64,000 bases of DNA. Source: Hyphomicrobiaceae bacterium. GTDB lineage: Bacteria > Pseudomonadota > Alphaproteobacteria > Rhizobiales > Hyphomicrobiaceae. The first letter of the stretch is position 1. Each line of letters starts with the position of its first letter. Location of the stretch: contig JANXWC010000191.1 in NCBI GenBank assembly GCA_025351355.1, forward strand, positions 62,001-126,000, given 5' to 3'. The notes under the pieces are model-generated. The model did no database searches and was not told where the DNA came from. It saw only the letters and a list, made by a program, of their open reading frames with translations. Below are positions 1 through 8,297 of the stretch, piece after piece. Made by a program: the position numbers and the translations under genes.

Positions 1-206
1 CCGATACTGACGGCCGTCGTCAGGCACGAAGGATCGGGCGTCGCCAATCGGAATACGCCGATGGCCTGTTTGCTGAGACGAAGTGCGGCAGGCTCGGCCA
101 GTTGCTCATCAACCCGGCCGCCGCCGCTGCAGCCGGCAAGCCCCAACCCGGCAATGGCTGCAAACACAACCGCCGTCATGCCATCGCCTGACCAACGCAT
201 CGACAT
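1..206 (-). CDS. N-terminus of a lipoprotein, cut by the window start
   Basis: Reading leftward from the ATG at 204-206, an open frame runs off the window edge without a stop. About 68 residues are visible. They start with a short polar stretch, then a hydrophobic segment ending in the lipobox-like LAGC, which is followed by SGGG. This is the pattern of a type II signal peptide with lipidation at the Cys. A second ATG two codons later (198-200) could also be the start. The visible mature part shows no recognisable domain, so no function is offered. Confidence 0.55.
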   Translation of the reverse strand, partial: MSMRWSGDGMTAVVFAAIAGLGLAGCSGGGRVDEQLAEPAALRLSKQAIGVFRLATPDPSCLTTAVSI

Positions 207-424
207 GACCGCCCCCGCATTACCCCGCACTCGGAACGTATCGCGCCGTTCAACAATGCGCGAGAGAAAACGCAGCACCGCTCGGCCACCTCATCTTTTC
301 ACCGCAGGTTTGGCGGTGCGGAAGCCCGCAGAGGGAAGACCGCGCGGCGCCTACCAAATTACCATGTCGGCGCCTAGCGGCCATTCCAGCGACCACACAG
401 TAGTTTACCGCGCATGCAATACGG

Positions 425-1369
425 CTATTGGATCGGCATGGGTTTGGCTGAGGCAACGACACGGCCGAGGCGATTGAAGATGTCGGCAGAGACACGGCCC
501 GTTGGCTTCAGTCCCTCGTCGAGTTCAAATTCACGAATGGCGCGGGCAATTTCCTCACCCGGTTTGCCATCGATGCGGCCCACCTGATAGCCGAGCGCCG
601 CCAGCGATTGCTGCGCCGTGCGCATGACCATTTCGGCCTGCGGCGAACGCACGAGCCCCGCGGCCGGATCGGCCGATGCAGCCCCCGTTGGGCCGAGCAG
701 AAGGCGCGACAGCACCCGTTCTGTTGCCTCTCCGGTCAGCGCCATGCGCTGATCGAATTCGAACGCCATGATTGCCGCGCGCGTCACAAGGCCCGGCACA
801 CCGTCGGGATTCAGCTGGCCGTAGCCGTGGGACGACAACTCGCGCTGCACGGCCTTGATGGTGTCTGGGTCACCTTCGGCATCGGGGGCATCGGGGAAGC
901 GATCGCCTGGACGATTGGCAAATGCTGCGTCAGGCCTCAGGCGCGCGAAACGGCGGGGGCCCTGCTCCATAGGCGGCTGAACGGCTGACGCCTGGGCGGA
1001 CGGGGGTGGAGGCCCACCGGTCGTCACGCGCGACGACACGGTGGATTGCTCGGTAGCGCCGGTGGCAGCACCAACGGTATCGAACTTGAGCAAGTCCGGC
1101 CGGAACTGCTCCGGGACTGCTGGGCTCGTGGGCGTAAACGGCGATTTGACGGTGTTTGGTGCAGGCATCGTAACCTGCGGCAACGACCGGTCCAGCGCCG
1201 ACCATTGACGACGGTCCACGTCGACCTTGCCGTCCACCTTCGCCCCCAACGCATTCCGACCAACCCCGCTGACCGGCTGTTCCGGTTGCAATGCCATGAC
1301 ATTGACTGCCACACCCGCGATCAACAGGGTGAAGCCAATGAACACGTATCGGTGATGCGTTGGCGACAT
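425..1369 (-). CDS. Membrane-anchored protein with two peptidoglycan-binding domains
   Basis: The 314-residue protein has one hydrophobic segment near residues 10-27 that can anchor it in the inner membrane. A Pro/Ser/Thr-rich linker follows to about residue 160. Two copies of the small helical peptidoglycan_binding_1 fold follow, at roughly 165-230 and 245-305. Each holds the repeat's hallmark of a helix with VQRELSSHGY- or AQQSLAALGYQ-like sequence and a G-x-P-G loop. No catalytic domain is present, so a wall-binding or scaffolding role is inferred. It sits alone on the minus strand. Confidence 0.75.
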   Translation of the reverse strand: MSPTHHRYVFIGFTLLIAGVAVNVMALQPEQPVSGVGRNALGAKVDGKVDVDRRQWSALDRSLPQVTMPAPNTVKSPFTPTSPAVPEQFRPDLLKFDTVGAATGATEQSTVSSRVTTGGPPPPSAQASAVQPPMEQGPRRFARLRPDAAFANRPGDRFPDAPDAEGDPDTIKAVQRELSSHGYGQLNPDGVPGLVTRAAIMAFEFDQRMALTGEATERVLSRLLLGPTGAASADPAAGLVRSPQAEMVMRTAQQSLAALGYQVGRIDGKPGEEIARAIREFELDEGLKPTGRVSADIFNRLGRVVASAKPMPIQ

Positions 1370-1741
1370 GAACCTACTCCCGCTGCCGGCACTCAGTCCC
1401 CGGCAACTTCAGGCGGAGTATTGGCGGTCAACGTAAACGAGACGTTAACGCGCGAGCGATTGTGGATTGAGCGTTGTCAGCTCGCGTCGAGCAGGCTCGG
1501 GTAGGGTCGCCCCGGCTTTGGTTGAACGGCGGAAGGACCCTAAGCTTTTTGTTTCGTCGTGCTTCCTTTCGGAAAAACCGCTTAGACCCCAGATCTCGTC
1601 CGGAGCATGCTTTATCGAGAAGCACTCTGACGGCGCCGAAACTTTTAATTTGAAATGAATTTGTCGCGAATTGTTGTGGCCATCTTGGGCGAACGGCAAT
1701 GGATAACTGGTAAATTGCAGACTGCAGTCAGGGATATCGCC
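1370..1741. other. Intergenic region without a recognised gene
   Basis: These 372 bases separate the peptidoglycan-binding gene (minus) from the small exported protein gene (plus), so they should hold two divergent promoters. No convincing -35/-10 pair, RNA gene or repeat was recognised. A frame running through from 1655 lacks a good ribosome binding site and is taken as an artificial extension of the gene starting at 1742. Confidence 0.5.
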
Positions 1742-2134
1742 ATGCTCTTCATCCGCACCACATTTCTGCTCGGCCTCGGTGTGCTCGTGTTGCCGACGGA
1801 CGAGGCAAGCCAGGCCCGCGTCCTCAGCGGCGCCAAGACGACCATGCATTGGACTGCAACATTCTGCGAGCGCAACCCCGGCACCTGCGCGCAAGGCCAG
1901 CAAGCCTGGGGCGTGTTTGTGAAGAAAGCCGAATTCGGCGCCAAGATGGCCATCGATCTTATCAACGAGCACGACCGCCGGGGGCAACCGACCGCAACAC
2001 CGCCCGTCGCCTCGACGCCGGCCGCTGTGCAGCGCAGTCAGGGCCCACAACCCGCTAAAGGCACGTCCGGCACGCTGCAGGCCAACGATTTTGAGCCGGC
2101 GTGGCGCGGCAAACCGGTCAAGTCGGGCGGCTGA
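1742..2134 (+). CDS. Small exported or anchored protein, DUF5330-like
   Basis: This 130-residue protein begins MLFIRTTFLLGLGVLVLPTD, a hydrophobic N-terminus followed by an acidic turn. That matches my recollection of the DUF5330 family of Rhizobiales. The middle has a paired-Cys stretch (FCERNPGTC) and the C-terminal third is Pro/Ala/Thr-rich and probably disordered. I chose the ATG at 1742 because the hydrophobic segment starts there and a GGGAT-like box precedes it. The frame is open from 1655. It converges on the SGNH hydrolase gene with a gap of about 40 bases. The biochemical role is unknown. Confidence 0.6.
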   Translation: MLFIRTTFLLGLGVLVLPTDEASQARVLSGAKTTMHWTATFCERNPGTCAQGQQAWGVFVKKAEFGAKMAIDLINEHDRRGQPTATPPVASTPAAVQRSQGPQPAKGTSGTLQANDFEPAWRGKPVKSGG

Positions 2135-2174
2135 GTTTTTTCGGCACGCAGCCAACAAGTGCTTGGCGCGCGCG

Positions 2175-4133
2175 TCATTCGTCGCGATTGGAAATGCGCG
2201 GCGTCGAGCGCCGTTCGTACTTTTCGATAACCGACCGGGCGCGTGCCGCGACACTGTCTGCAATTGCCGCTTGACCTTCGGCTGTCGGGTGGAACGCACC
2301 GGAATATGTGCTGGCCAGCAACAACTGCAGCCACTCCAGCCCCTGCTGCTTCATGACGCTCTGCATCAGGGACTGCGGCACGTGGAAATGCCCGGTCAAA
2401 AAGGCATCGTTCGGCGTGCGGAACCAGCGCTGCCGCGTGGCATACGCGCGCCATTGTGTGGGATTGTAAGGTTCCCATTTGCCATTTACGAACCGCGGCA
2501 TCCTGAGATCGTCGGCCGTCGACATCGCATCCCGCGACCAACCGGCACACAATCCCCGACCGCGGAAATCGGCACGATGGGCGTCGGCGAAACTCCAACC
2601 GTAGGCCTTGGCGCTTTCCTGCATGATGCCTTGCAGCCGCTCCGCCGCCACCGACGCTTCGGCCGATTTTTCCTTGCTGAGAAAATAGTCAGACAGCACC
2701 GTCATGCCAGAGGTGCCGTCCGGACATAATGACCGGCCATCCTCCAACAGCACCAACGGCGGATAGGCCGTCAAGATGATGCGATCGGCTTCGGGCCAGG
2801 GAATGTGGATGAGCGAATGAAATGCGCGGTTGAGTGCCTTGTAGCGGTCGGAGAGCAAATCGAGCGCTGCCTGCGCCTCGGTCACGCCCTCGACCTGTCC
2901 GAACCAGCCGCCGAGACTGCGCAGCGACGACTTGTCGGCAAGCACCGCGTTGGCCACCAGGCGCGAGAAGCCGATGTCGTTGCCGCCCATCGACAGGAAC
3001 ACCAGATCGATCTTGCGGGCCTTCTCCGCCGCGCACTTGCGTAGAACCAGCCCACCCTGCAATTCCGGTAGGCGACCGTTCATGTGATAGGCTTCAGGCA
3101 GATCGACGGACGGGGCCTCCGACGTGCCGCATTGCGCAACTGCGGTTGCTGAAATCTGCGACAGCTCCGGTGGATTGGGTACCCATTCGTGCCCCTTGTA
3201 GCGCAGGAATGCGCCAAAGATCGTTTCACCGCCCGAACACGCAAAGCCGACAAACGTCACCGCGCGATGCGGATCTTCGACGCCGAGTTGCAGCGCCGCG
3301 CGTAGCTGATGCGAATAAAGCGACCGGTGGCAGGCCTGATCCAACCAACGCGGATTTTCTTCGATGAAGGCCTTGTCGCCGATCTTCTGCCAATTGCCGG
3401 CGCGTGCCGGATAACCGACCAGTGGTGGAAGATCTTTGGTGCGCAAGCCATATTCGGCGGTGCGATCGGCCGACAAGCGAACGGGTACGTCAGGGTTGCC
3501 TTCACCCGAGCCGAAGCTGTCGCCCATGCCAACGATAAACAGATCTTCGACCTTGGCCGGCGTGGTGGCGATCTGTTGGCGGCCGACCTCGACGGATACA
3601 TCGGCACCTGCGGGGTAAGGGATTTCCAATTCGACTAGGGTGTCGCAAGGAACGGTAATTGCGGCGCCGCGCTTGCGCCCGCCTTTCGGCGTCGTCAGCC
3701 AGGTGCAATCGACGGTCGCGCTATCGGGTACGTCAAGGATCGACGCCCGGATCTTATGGCTCTTGGGATTGACATAGTCGGTCAATCCCGGACAGCCATA
3801 GCGGTTTTTCGACACGTCCCAACAGGCGTCCTGCCACATGGTCGCGGCCCAGCCATCCTGATGGCGTTCGGCCAGAGCGCGCTCGGCGCTGAGGACGGGA
3901 TTGCGCCGCTCCTCCTCGGACAACGACTCGTAAGTTGCGCGATGCACTTCGGTATCGGCGGGATCGGTAAAGAGACGGAAAGGATTGACCACCTTCCATT
4001 TGATCTCAGGCTCCGCCGATGCGGGGGCAGCCGCGACAATCAGCGCCAACATCGCCAGCAAGAGTGACCGCAACAGCTCGGGCGCACGCGCGGTCCACAT
4101 CCACACTCCCAGCCTCACCTCAGCATTTGGCAT
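2175..4133 (-). CDS. Secreted SGNH/GDSL-family hydrolase
   Basis: This 652-residue protein has an N-terminal hydrophobic stretch ending in APASAEP, a plausible signal peptidase I site near residue 40. The esterase core has block I GDSFGSGEG with the nucleophilic Ser, the GGNDIGFS block III, and FHPTAEGQ near the C-terminus carrying the catalytic His. About 170 residues precede block I, and long insertions make the protein larger than simple GDSL esterases. The family cleaves ester bonds in lipids or polysaccharide acyl groups, but the substrate cannot be read here. AAGGG lies upstream of the ATG at 4133. The gene follows the pseudo-synthase by 18 bases, so the two may be co-transcribed. Confidence 0.78.
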   Translation of the reverse strand: MPNAEVRLGVWMWTARAPELLRSLLLAMLALIVAAAPASAEPEIKWKVVNPFRLFTDPADTEVHRATYESLSEEERRNPVLSAERALAERHQDGWAATMWQDACWDVSKNRYGCPGLTDYVNPKSHKIRASILDVPDSATVDCTWLTTPKGGRKRGAAITVPCDTLVELEIPYPAGADVSVEVGRQQIATTPAKVEDLFIVGMGDSFGSGEGNPDVPVRLSADRTAEYGLRTKDLPPLVGYPARAGNWQKIGDKAFIEENPRWLDQACHRSLYSHQLRAALQLGVEDPHRAVTFVGFACSGGETIFGAFLRYKGHEWVPNPPELSQISATAVAQCGTSEAPSVDLPEAYHMNGRLPELQGGLVLRKCAAEKARKIDLVFLSMGGNDIGFSRLVANAVLADKSSLRSLGGWFGQVEGVTEAQAALDLLSDRYKALNRAFHSLIHIPWPEADRIILTAYPPLVLLEDGRSLCPDGTSGMTVLSDYFLSKEKSAEASVAAERLQGIMQESAKAYGWSFADAHRADFRGRGLCAGWSRDAMSTADDLRMPRFVNGKWEPYNPTQWRAYATRQRWFRTPNDAFLTGHFHVPQSLMQSVMKQQGLEWLQLLLASTYSGAFHPTAEGQAAIADSVAARARSVIEKYERRSTPRISNRDE

Positions 4134-4151
4134 CTCGAAGCCCTTTGCAGT

Positions 4152-5084
4152 TCAGATGCGGCCCAAGATGTGGGCGGCCACGACGCGCCACGCCCGCGTC
4201 AAGGGCGCCAAGCTCGCGACGTCGCGCACCGGATTTCTCAAGGGACGCTCGATGGCCTTCAAATACGGTGACAAAACGGCCAATGGCAACAGCGCAACAC
4301 GCTGCTGGCGCGAAAGCGCCGCAATGCGTGGCCTCAGCATCGCAATTTCAGTTGAAACTTCACGGGTCAAGTGAGTTATCAACGGCCGAAGCAGGGCGAG
4401 ATCGCCGCCTTCGCGAAGTGATGCCGGTGAAATGCCATGCTCATTGATGATAGACAGCGGCAACGGCACGCGGCCAGCGGCCAAGTGACGGGGCAACTCA
4501 GCCAGCAACCGGGTCAGGCCAAAGGCGCGACCGGCCGAGATTGCCAGTGATGCTGCCGGCTGAGCCGCAACGCCGAGGATGCGCAACGCAAGTTCGAACG
4601 GGATCGCTTCAGTTTTTGACAGATATCCCGCCAATGACGGTTCGTCCGGCATCGGGTCATCATAAAGATCGAACGCGCGCGCTTCGGTCATCGCGACGAG
4701 CAGAGGGAGGGGCAGTTCGTAGGACGTGATCGCAGGCGCAAGCGCATCGGCAATCGGACTGCCGGCGCGTCCTCCTCGGTCGATGATATCAAGGTTATCA
4801 CGCCACCATTGCAAGCGGATTTCGCCCAGTATCGGCTGCGTAACGGTGTGGGAAATTCGGACCAGATCTGCGGCGAACGCCGCCAGCGCAATCAGCGCAG
4901 GCCGATGCGGTTCCGCAGCTAGTGTCGCCGCGAGATAACGTTCCGGCTCGTGCGCTCGTGCGACATCGACGACTTCCAGCGAACCAATTTCGGGCGCGAC
5001 GACTTGAGCAGGCGTGAGTGAGGCGGGCGGCTCAATCATGCTCCAACCCCGCTGGGTTGGCGCGCGCAGTTGAGGAACCGCCAT
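4152..5084 (-). CDS. Squalene/phytoene synthase-fold protein, NDUFAF6-like
   Basis: This 310-residue protein has the all-helical isoprenoid synthase fold of the squalene/phytoene synthase family. It carries the block GEIRLQWWRDN that marks the NDUFAF6-like subgroup. The aspartate-rich motifs that bind Mg-diphosphate in true synthases are not intact: the second region reads LLAELPRHLAAGRVPLP, where a synthase has an RDxxxD pattern. Loss of catalysis is therefore inferred. Mitochondrial NDUFAF6 helps respiratory complex I assembly; a similar role in bacteria is only a suggestion. The start is uncertain: ATG at 5084 overlaps the divergent gene region, and an in-frame ATG at 5039 has GGAG very close. 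Confidence 0.75.
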   Translation of the reverse strand: MAVPQLRAPTQRGWSMIEPPASLTPAQVVAPEIGSLEVVDVARAHEPERYLAATLAAEPHRPALIALAAFAADLVRISHTVTQPILGEIRLQWWRDNLDIIDRGGRAGSPIADALAPAITSYELPLPLLVAMTEARAFDLYDDPMPDEPSLAGYLSKTEAIPFELALRILGVAAQPAASLAISAGRAFGLTRLLAELPRHLAAGRVPLPLSIINEHGISPASLREGGDLALLRPLITHLTREVSTEIAMLRPRIAALSRQQRVALLPLAVLSPYLKAIERPLRNPVRDVASLAPLTRAWRVVAAHILGRI

Positions 5085-5129
5085 CCGGTGACCTGCGTTG
5101 AGCCCACCGCCAGCATGAGGATTTCAGTC

Positions 5130-6032
5130 ATGAAGCTTTTTGCAGTCTCGCTCGTTTCGAGCGCCGTTTTTGCCGTTGCAGCCATTTTTGGTTCCGTTAG
5201 TGCAGACGCCAAATCATCCGCGAAATCGCCTATTAAGACATCGTACTATCCGCACTGGGTCATGCGCGATGGTAATGTAACCGCGACGACTTTGCGCAAG
5301 CTTACACCTGGTTCCATCATTGCCGTGCATCACGAGTGGGCGGTGAGCGACATTCGCCGAATTCTTGAGGCGCCGGGTCGTTTCAAGATTTCCTGGTATG
5401 TAGAAGCCAATGTGCAGGAACGCAACGATCCCGCGCCGCGCGGCATGCCGGTCGCGTCCCGCATCGGCGCAGCAAGGAAAAAACAGGACATTCTGGCCAA
5501 GGAGTATCCACAGGACAGGTTCGCCAATTTGATTGAACTGGATGGTGCGCGCGACAAGTACGAAGGCGCGTTGCATGGTGTCGGCAACGGTCGACACGAT
5601 TGGGTCAAAGACGCTGCTGCGGCAAAGGCGGCCGGGTTCAGATATGTCGCCAAGAGCCCGTCGCGCGGCCACGTCAAACAACTGCGTGCAAGCCTTGGGC
5701 AGGACTTCGTGCCGCGGATGGTGTTCGAGGATATTACCGGTAGTGCCCGCGACGCCAATCCCGGCTACCACGACGATGCGAAAGTTTATGCAGGCAGCGG
5801 AGAAGCGGTTACTCTGGTCGTGCACGAAAAAGCGTATGGAGGCTTTGCCGCGACATCTCTCGATAAGGCGCGAACAATCGTCAAACGTGATTTCAACAAA
5901 CCGAATGTCGAAGCCTATTGGGGGCGCGCGGATGCAGCGCTGGAGTTCGTGAAAATAAAAGATTTCGGCGATCAACCCGAACCAGCTGCCGCCGTAAAAA
6001 TCCCGACCGCGATACGGAACGACAGCGAATAG
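5130..6032 (+). CDS. Secreted protein of unknown function
   Basis: The 300-residue product starts MKLFAVSLVSSAVFAVAAIF and has a likely Sec signal peptide ending at SADA near residue 27. The ATG at 5130 is preferred because GAGGA sits seven bases upstream; in-frame ATGs at 5070 and 5115 are possible. The mature part has alternating strands and helices, with phrases such as TSYYPHWV, ISWYVEANVQ and FVPRMVFEDI. That could fit a barrel-type enzyme resembling glycoside hydrolases or phosphodiesterases, but I recognise no family signature. It is divergent from the NDUFAF6-like gene with almost no spacer and convergent with the cytosine deaminase gene. Confidence 0.6.
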   Translation: MKLFAVSLVSSAVFAVAAIFGSVSADAKSSAKSPIKTSYYPHWVMRDGNVTATTLRKLTPGSIIAVHHEWAVSDIRRILEAPGRFKISWYVEANVQERNDPAPRGMPVASRIGAARKKQDILAKEYPQDRFANLIELDGARDKYEGALHGVGNGRHDWVKDAAAAKAAGFRYVAKSPSRGHVKQLRASLGQDFVPRMVFEDITGSARDANPGYHDDAKVYAGSGEAVTLVVHEKAYGGFAATSLDKARTIVKRDFNKPNVEAYWGRADAALEFVKIKDFGDQPEPAAAVKIPTAIRNDSE

Positions 6033-6048
6033 ACGCGACAGACGTGTT

Positions 6049-6522
6049 TCATTCCTCCGCGATATCTTCGTTCCAGAGCACGGGCTGTTCGCGGATAAAA
6101 CGCGCCATCAGGGCGATGCAATTGGGGTCGTCGGCAATGATGACTTCGACACCGCGTTCGCGCAAGAAAGCGGGATTGCCGGCAAAATTTTTCGCTTCGC
6201 CGACGATAACCCGCGGAATTGCGAATTGTATGATGGTTCCAGTGCACATCATGCACGGCGACAGTGACGTATAAAGTGTCATTCGGCGATAGGAACGCTG
6301 GCGGCCCGCCTTGCGCAGGCAGTCCATTTCGCCGTGTGCAATCGGATCACCTTTTTGGACCCGCTGATTGCGACCCTGGGCGATCAGGCGATCGGCTTCG
6401 GCAAGCACGCTGCCGATCGGACAGCCACCCTCATTGTAGCCGGCGAGCGCTTCCTCATAAGCGATGCGTAGAAAGCGACGATCAATGTCGTTGAGAGCTG
6501 ACACGGGAATGTCCTTTCGCAT
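6049..6522 (-). CDS. Cytosine deaminase, yeast FCY1 type
   Basis: This 157-residue protein belongs to the zinc-dependent CDA-fold deaminases and resembles fungal cytosine deaminase along its length. It has GCPIGSVL, GRNQRVQKGDPIAHGEMD with the zinc His and catalytic Glu, LYTSLSPCMMCTG with two zinc Cys, IPRVIVGE, and a C-terminal VLWNEDI that matches the closing segment of yeast Fcy1. It should convert cytosine to uracil plus ammonia for pyrimidine salvage. The classic bacterial enzyme CodA is an unrelated amidohydrolase. I chose the ATG at 6522, giving almost exactly the fungal length; an upstream ATG at 6561 would overlap the peptidase gene by 14 bases. Confidence 0.82.
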   Translation of the reverse strand: MRKDIPVSALNDIDRRFLRIAYEEALAGYNEGGCPIGSVLAEADRLIAQGRNQRVQKGDPIAHGEMDCLRKAGRQRSYRRMTLYTSLSPCMMCTGTIIQFAIPRVIVGEAKNFAGNPAFLRERGVEVIIADDPNCIALMARFIREQPVLWNEDIAEE

Positions 6523-6547
6523 CGGTTTGCCGAAGTTCCCGACAGAC

Positions 6548-8221
6548 TTAGCGCGAGTCATTCAGCGCGCCGTATTTCCGCGTCAGGTAGTGCAGATACG
6601 GCGCGGTCGACATGGTCCCGCCGGTTGAGCGCTCGACGAGGTCAGCCGGTTCGAATTTGCGGCCGTGACGATAGATATTTTCGGTGAGCCAGTGGTGCAA
6701 GGTCGCGAACTTGCCAAGCGCGATTTCATCGGGAATTGTGGGATGTCGCGCGACCGCCGCCTGAAAGAACTGAGCCGACAGAATATTGCCGATCGTATAG
6801 CTCTGAAAAGCGCCCCCAATCGTCCCGCTGAACCAGTGCACATCTTGCAAACAACCGTCGGCATGATTGGTCGGTGTGACACCGAGATCGCGCGCATAGC
6901 GGCCGTTCCACGCCTCCGGCAGATCCTTGGCGTCCAATTTCCCCTCCAACAGGTCGCACTCGATGTCAAAACGGATCATGACGTGCAGATTGTAGGTGAG
7001 TTCGTCAGCATCGGTGCGGATCAAAGACGGCTCTACCCTGTTGACGGCTCGATAGAAGGCCTTGACGGGAATGCGCTTTAATTGTTCCGGGAACTGCCGT
7101 TGCAGCAGCGGATAGGCGTATTGGACGAAGTGCTCGCCGCGACCAACGATGTTTTCCCACAGCCGCGACTGACTTTCGTGCACACCGGCTGAAGCGCCAC
7201 CGGCGAGCGGCGTGCGATCGAAAGCTGACGCCACACCCTGCTCGTACATGGCGTGACCGGCCTCGTGCAGCGTCGAATACAACGCCTCCCCGAGATCGTT
7301 AGACTTGACCCGGGTTGTGATGCGCACGTCGCCGGTCGCAAAAGTCGTACAGAAAGGATGCGGGCTGCGGTCGAGGCGGCCGCGCGTCAAGTCAAAGCCG
7401 AAATGCTCAGCAATCTTTAGCGCGAAAGCTAACTGTTTGGCTTCTGGAAAATGCTGCAGCAGGCAGGCATCATCGGCGGGTTTGGTAGCTGTCGCGCTAC
7501 TCAACAGGTGCAACAACGATGGGCGCAAGCTATCGAACAAAGTCCGTACGTCTGCCACCGTCATGCCTGGTTCGGCGTCCTCGATCAGCGGATCCATCAT
7601 GTGCTGGCCGCCACCGGGTTGCCCGCCCCCGAGTTTCACCGCCAGTTCGCGGGCCAGATCGACGCCCTCCGCTAACAGCGGCGCAACACGGTCGAAGTCA
7701 TTGGCCGGACGCGCTTCAGCCCAGGCCGTATAGCCACGGTTGCGATGTGCGGACATGCGTTCGACCAGTGCCGACGGCACCTTTACGGCACGCTCGAAAT
7801 CGCGCCGAGTGACCGTCAGCAATGCCACGTCATCGTCGCCATCAGGACGATCAGCAAGCTTTCCCGTCAAACCGTCCAGCAAACGGCCGAGCGCCGGGTC
7901 GACAAGTTTTTCGTGCGCGAGGCGCGACAGCGTTGCGCACTGATGACCGCGCGCCTGGCCGCCGCCCTTCGGCATGTACGTCGCCTGATCCCAGTTGAGA
8001 ACGGCCGCTGTTGCACTGAGATCGGCAATCTCGGCCAAGCGAAAGCGCAGTTCGCAAATTTGTTTTTCGACCGACCGCGATGCACCGCCTGAAATACTTT
8101 TTTTCGCTCCAGCGCTTTTTGCAGCGACACTGATGTCGTGCCACGCATTGACCGAACCGTCATCTTCCACGCCGGCGCGTCGGCGCTGCAGAATTTTTGC
8201 CGATTTGATTTTTGCCGCCAT
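6548..8221 (-). CDS. Carboxypeptidase Taq family (M32) metallopeptidase
   Basis: The 557-residue protein has the M32 zinc signature LHEAGHAMYEQG (HExxH) and the downstream conserved ESQSRLWENIVGR with the third zinc ligand Glu. LNWDQATYMPKGG near the start of the domain is the family's usual N-terminal block. M32 enzymes are cytoplasmic and remove C-terminal residues from peptides. The open frame extends into the kinase gene, but the ATG at 8221 has GAGGAG upstream and avoids that overlap. About 55 residues of basic, Ser/Ala-rich sequence precede the usual domain start, so a start further in is possible. The cytosine deaminase gene follows closely. Confidence 0.9.
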   Translation of the reverse strand: MAAKIKSAKILQRRRAGVEDDGSVNAWHDISVAAKSAGAKKSISGGASRSVEKQICELRFRLAEIADLSATAAVLNWDQATYMPKGGGQARGHQCATLSRLAHEKLVDPALGRLLDGLTGKLADRPDGDDDVALLTVTRRDFERAVKVPSALVERMSAHRNRGYTAWAEARPANDFDRVAPLLAEGVDLARELAVKLGGGQPGGGQHMMDPLIEDAEPGMTVADVRTLFDSLRPSLLHLLSSATATKPADDACLLQHFPEAKQLAFALKIAEHFGFDLTRGRLDRSPHPFCTTFATGDVRITTRVKSNDLGEALYSTLHEAGHAMYEQGVASAFDRTPLAGGASAGVHESQSRLWENIVGRGEHFVQYAYPLLQRQFPEQLKRIPVKAFYRAVNRVEPSLIRTDADELTYNLHVMIRFDIECDLLEGKLDAKDLPEAWNGRYARDLGVTPTNHADGCLQDVHWFSGTIGGAFQSYTIGNILSAQFFQAAVARHPTIPDEIALGKFATLHHWLTENIYRHGRKFEPADLVERSTGGTMSTAPYLHYLTRKYGALNDSR

Positions 8222-8297
8222 TGCAACTCGTCTCCTCGCGAACGACCGACAATGACGAACCTCGTTGCCGCGTGCAAGACACGTAACGTGAAGAAGT

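Noticed and set aside
1445-2299. A 284-codon minus-strand frame over the DUF5330-like gene
   Set aside because: Low-complexity, Arg-rich translation, no ribosome site, and it overlaps genes on both sides.
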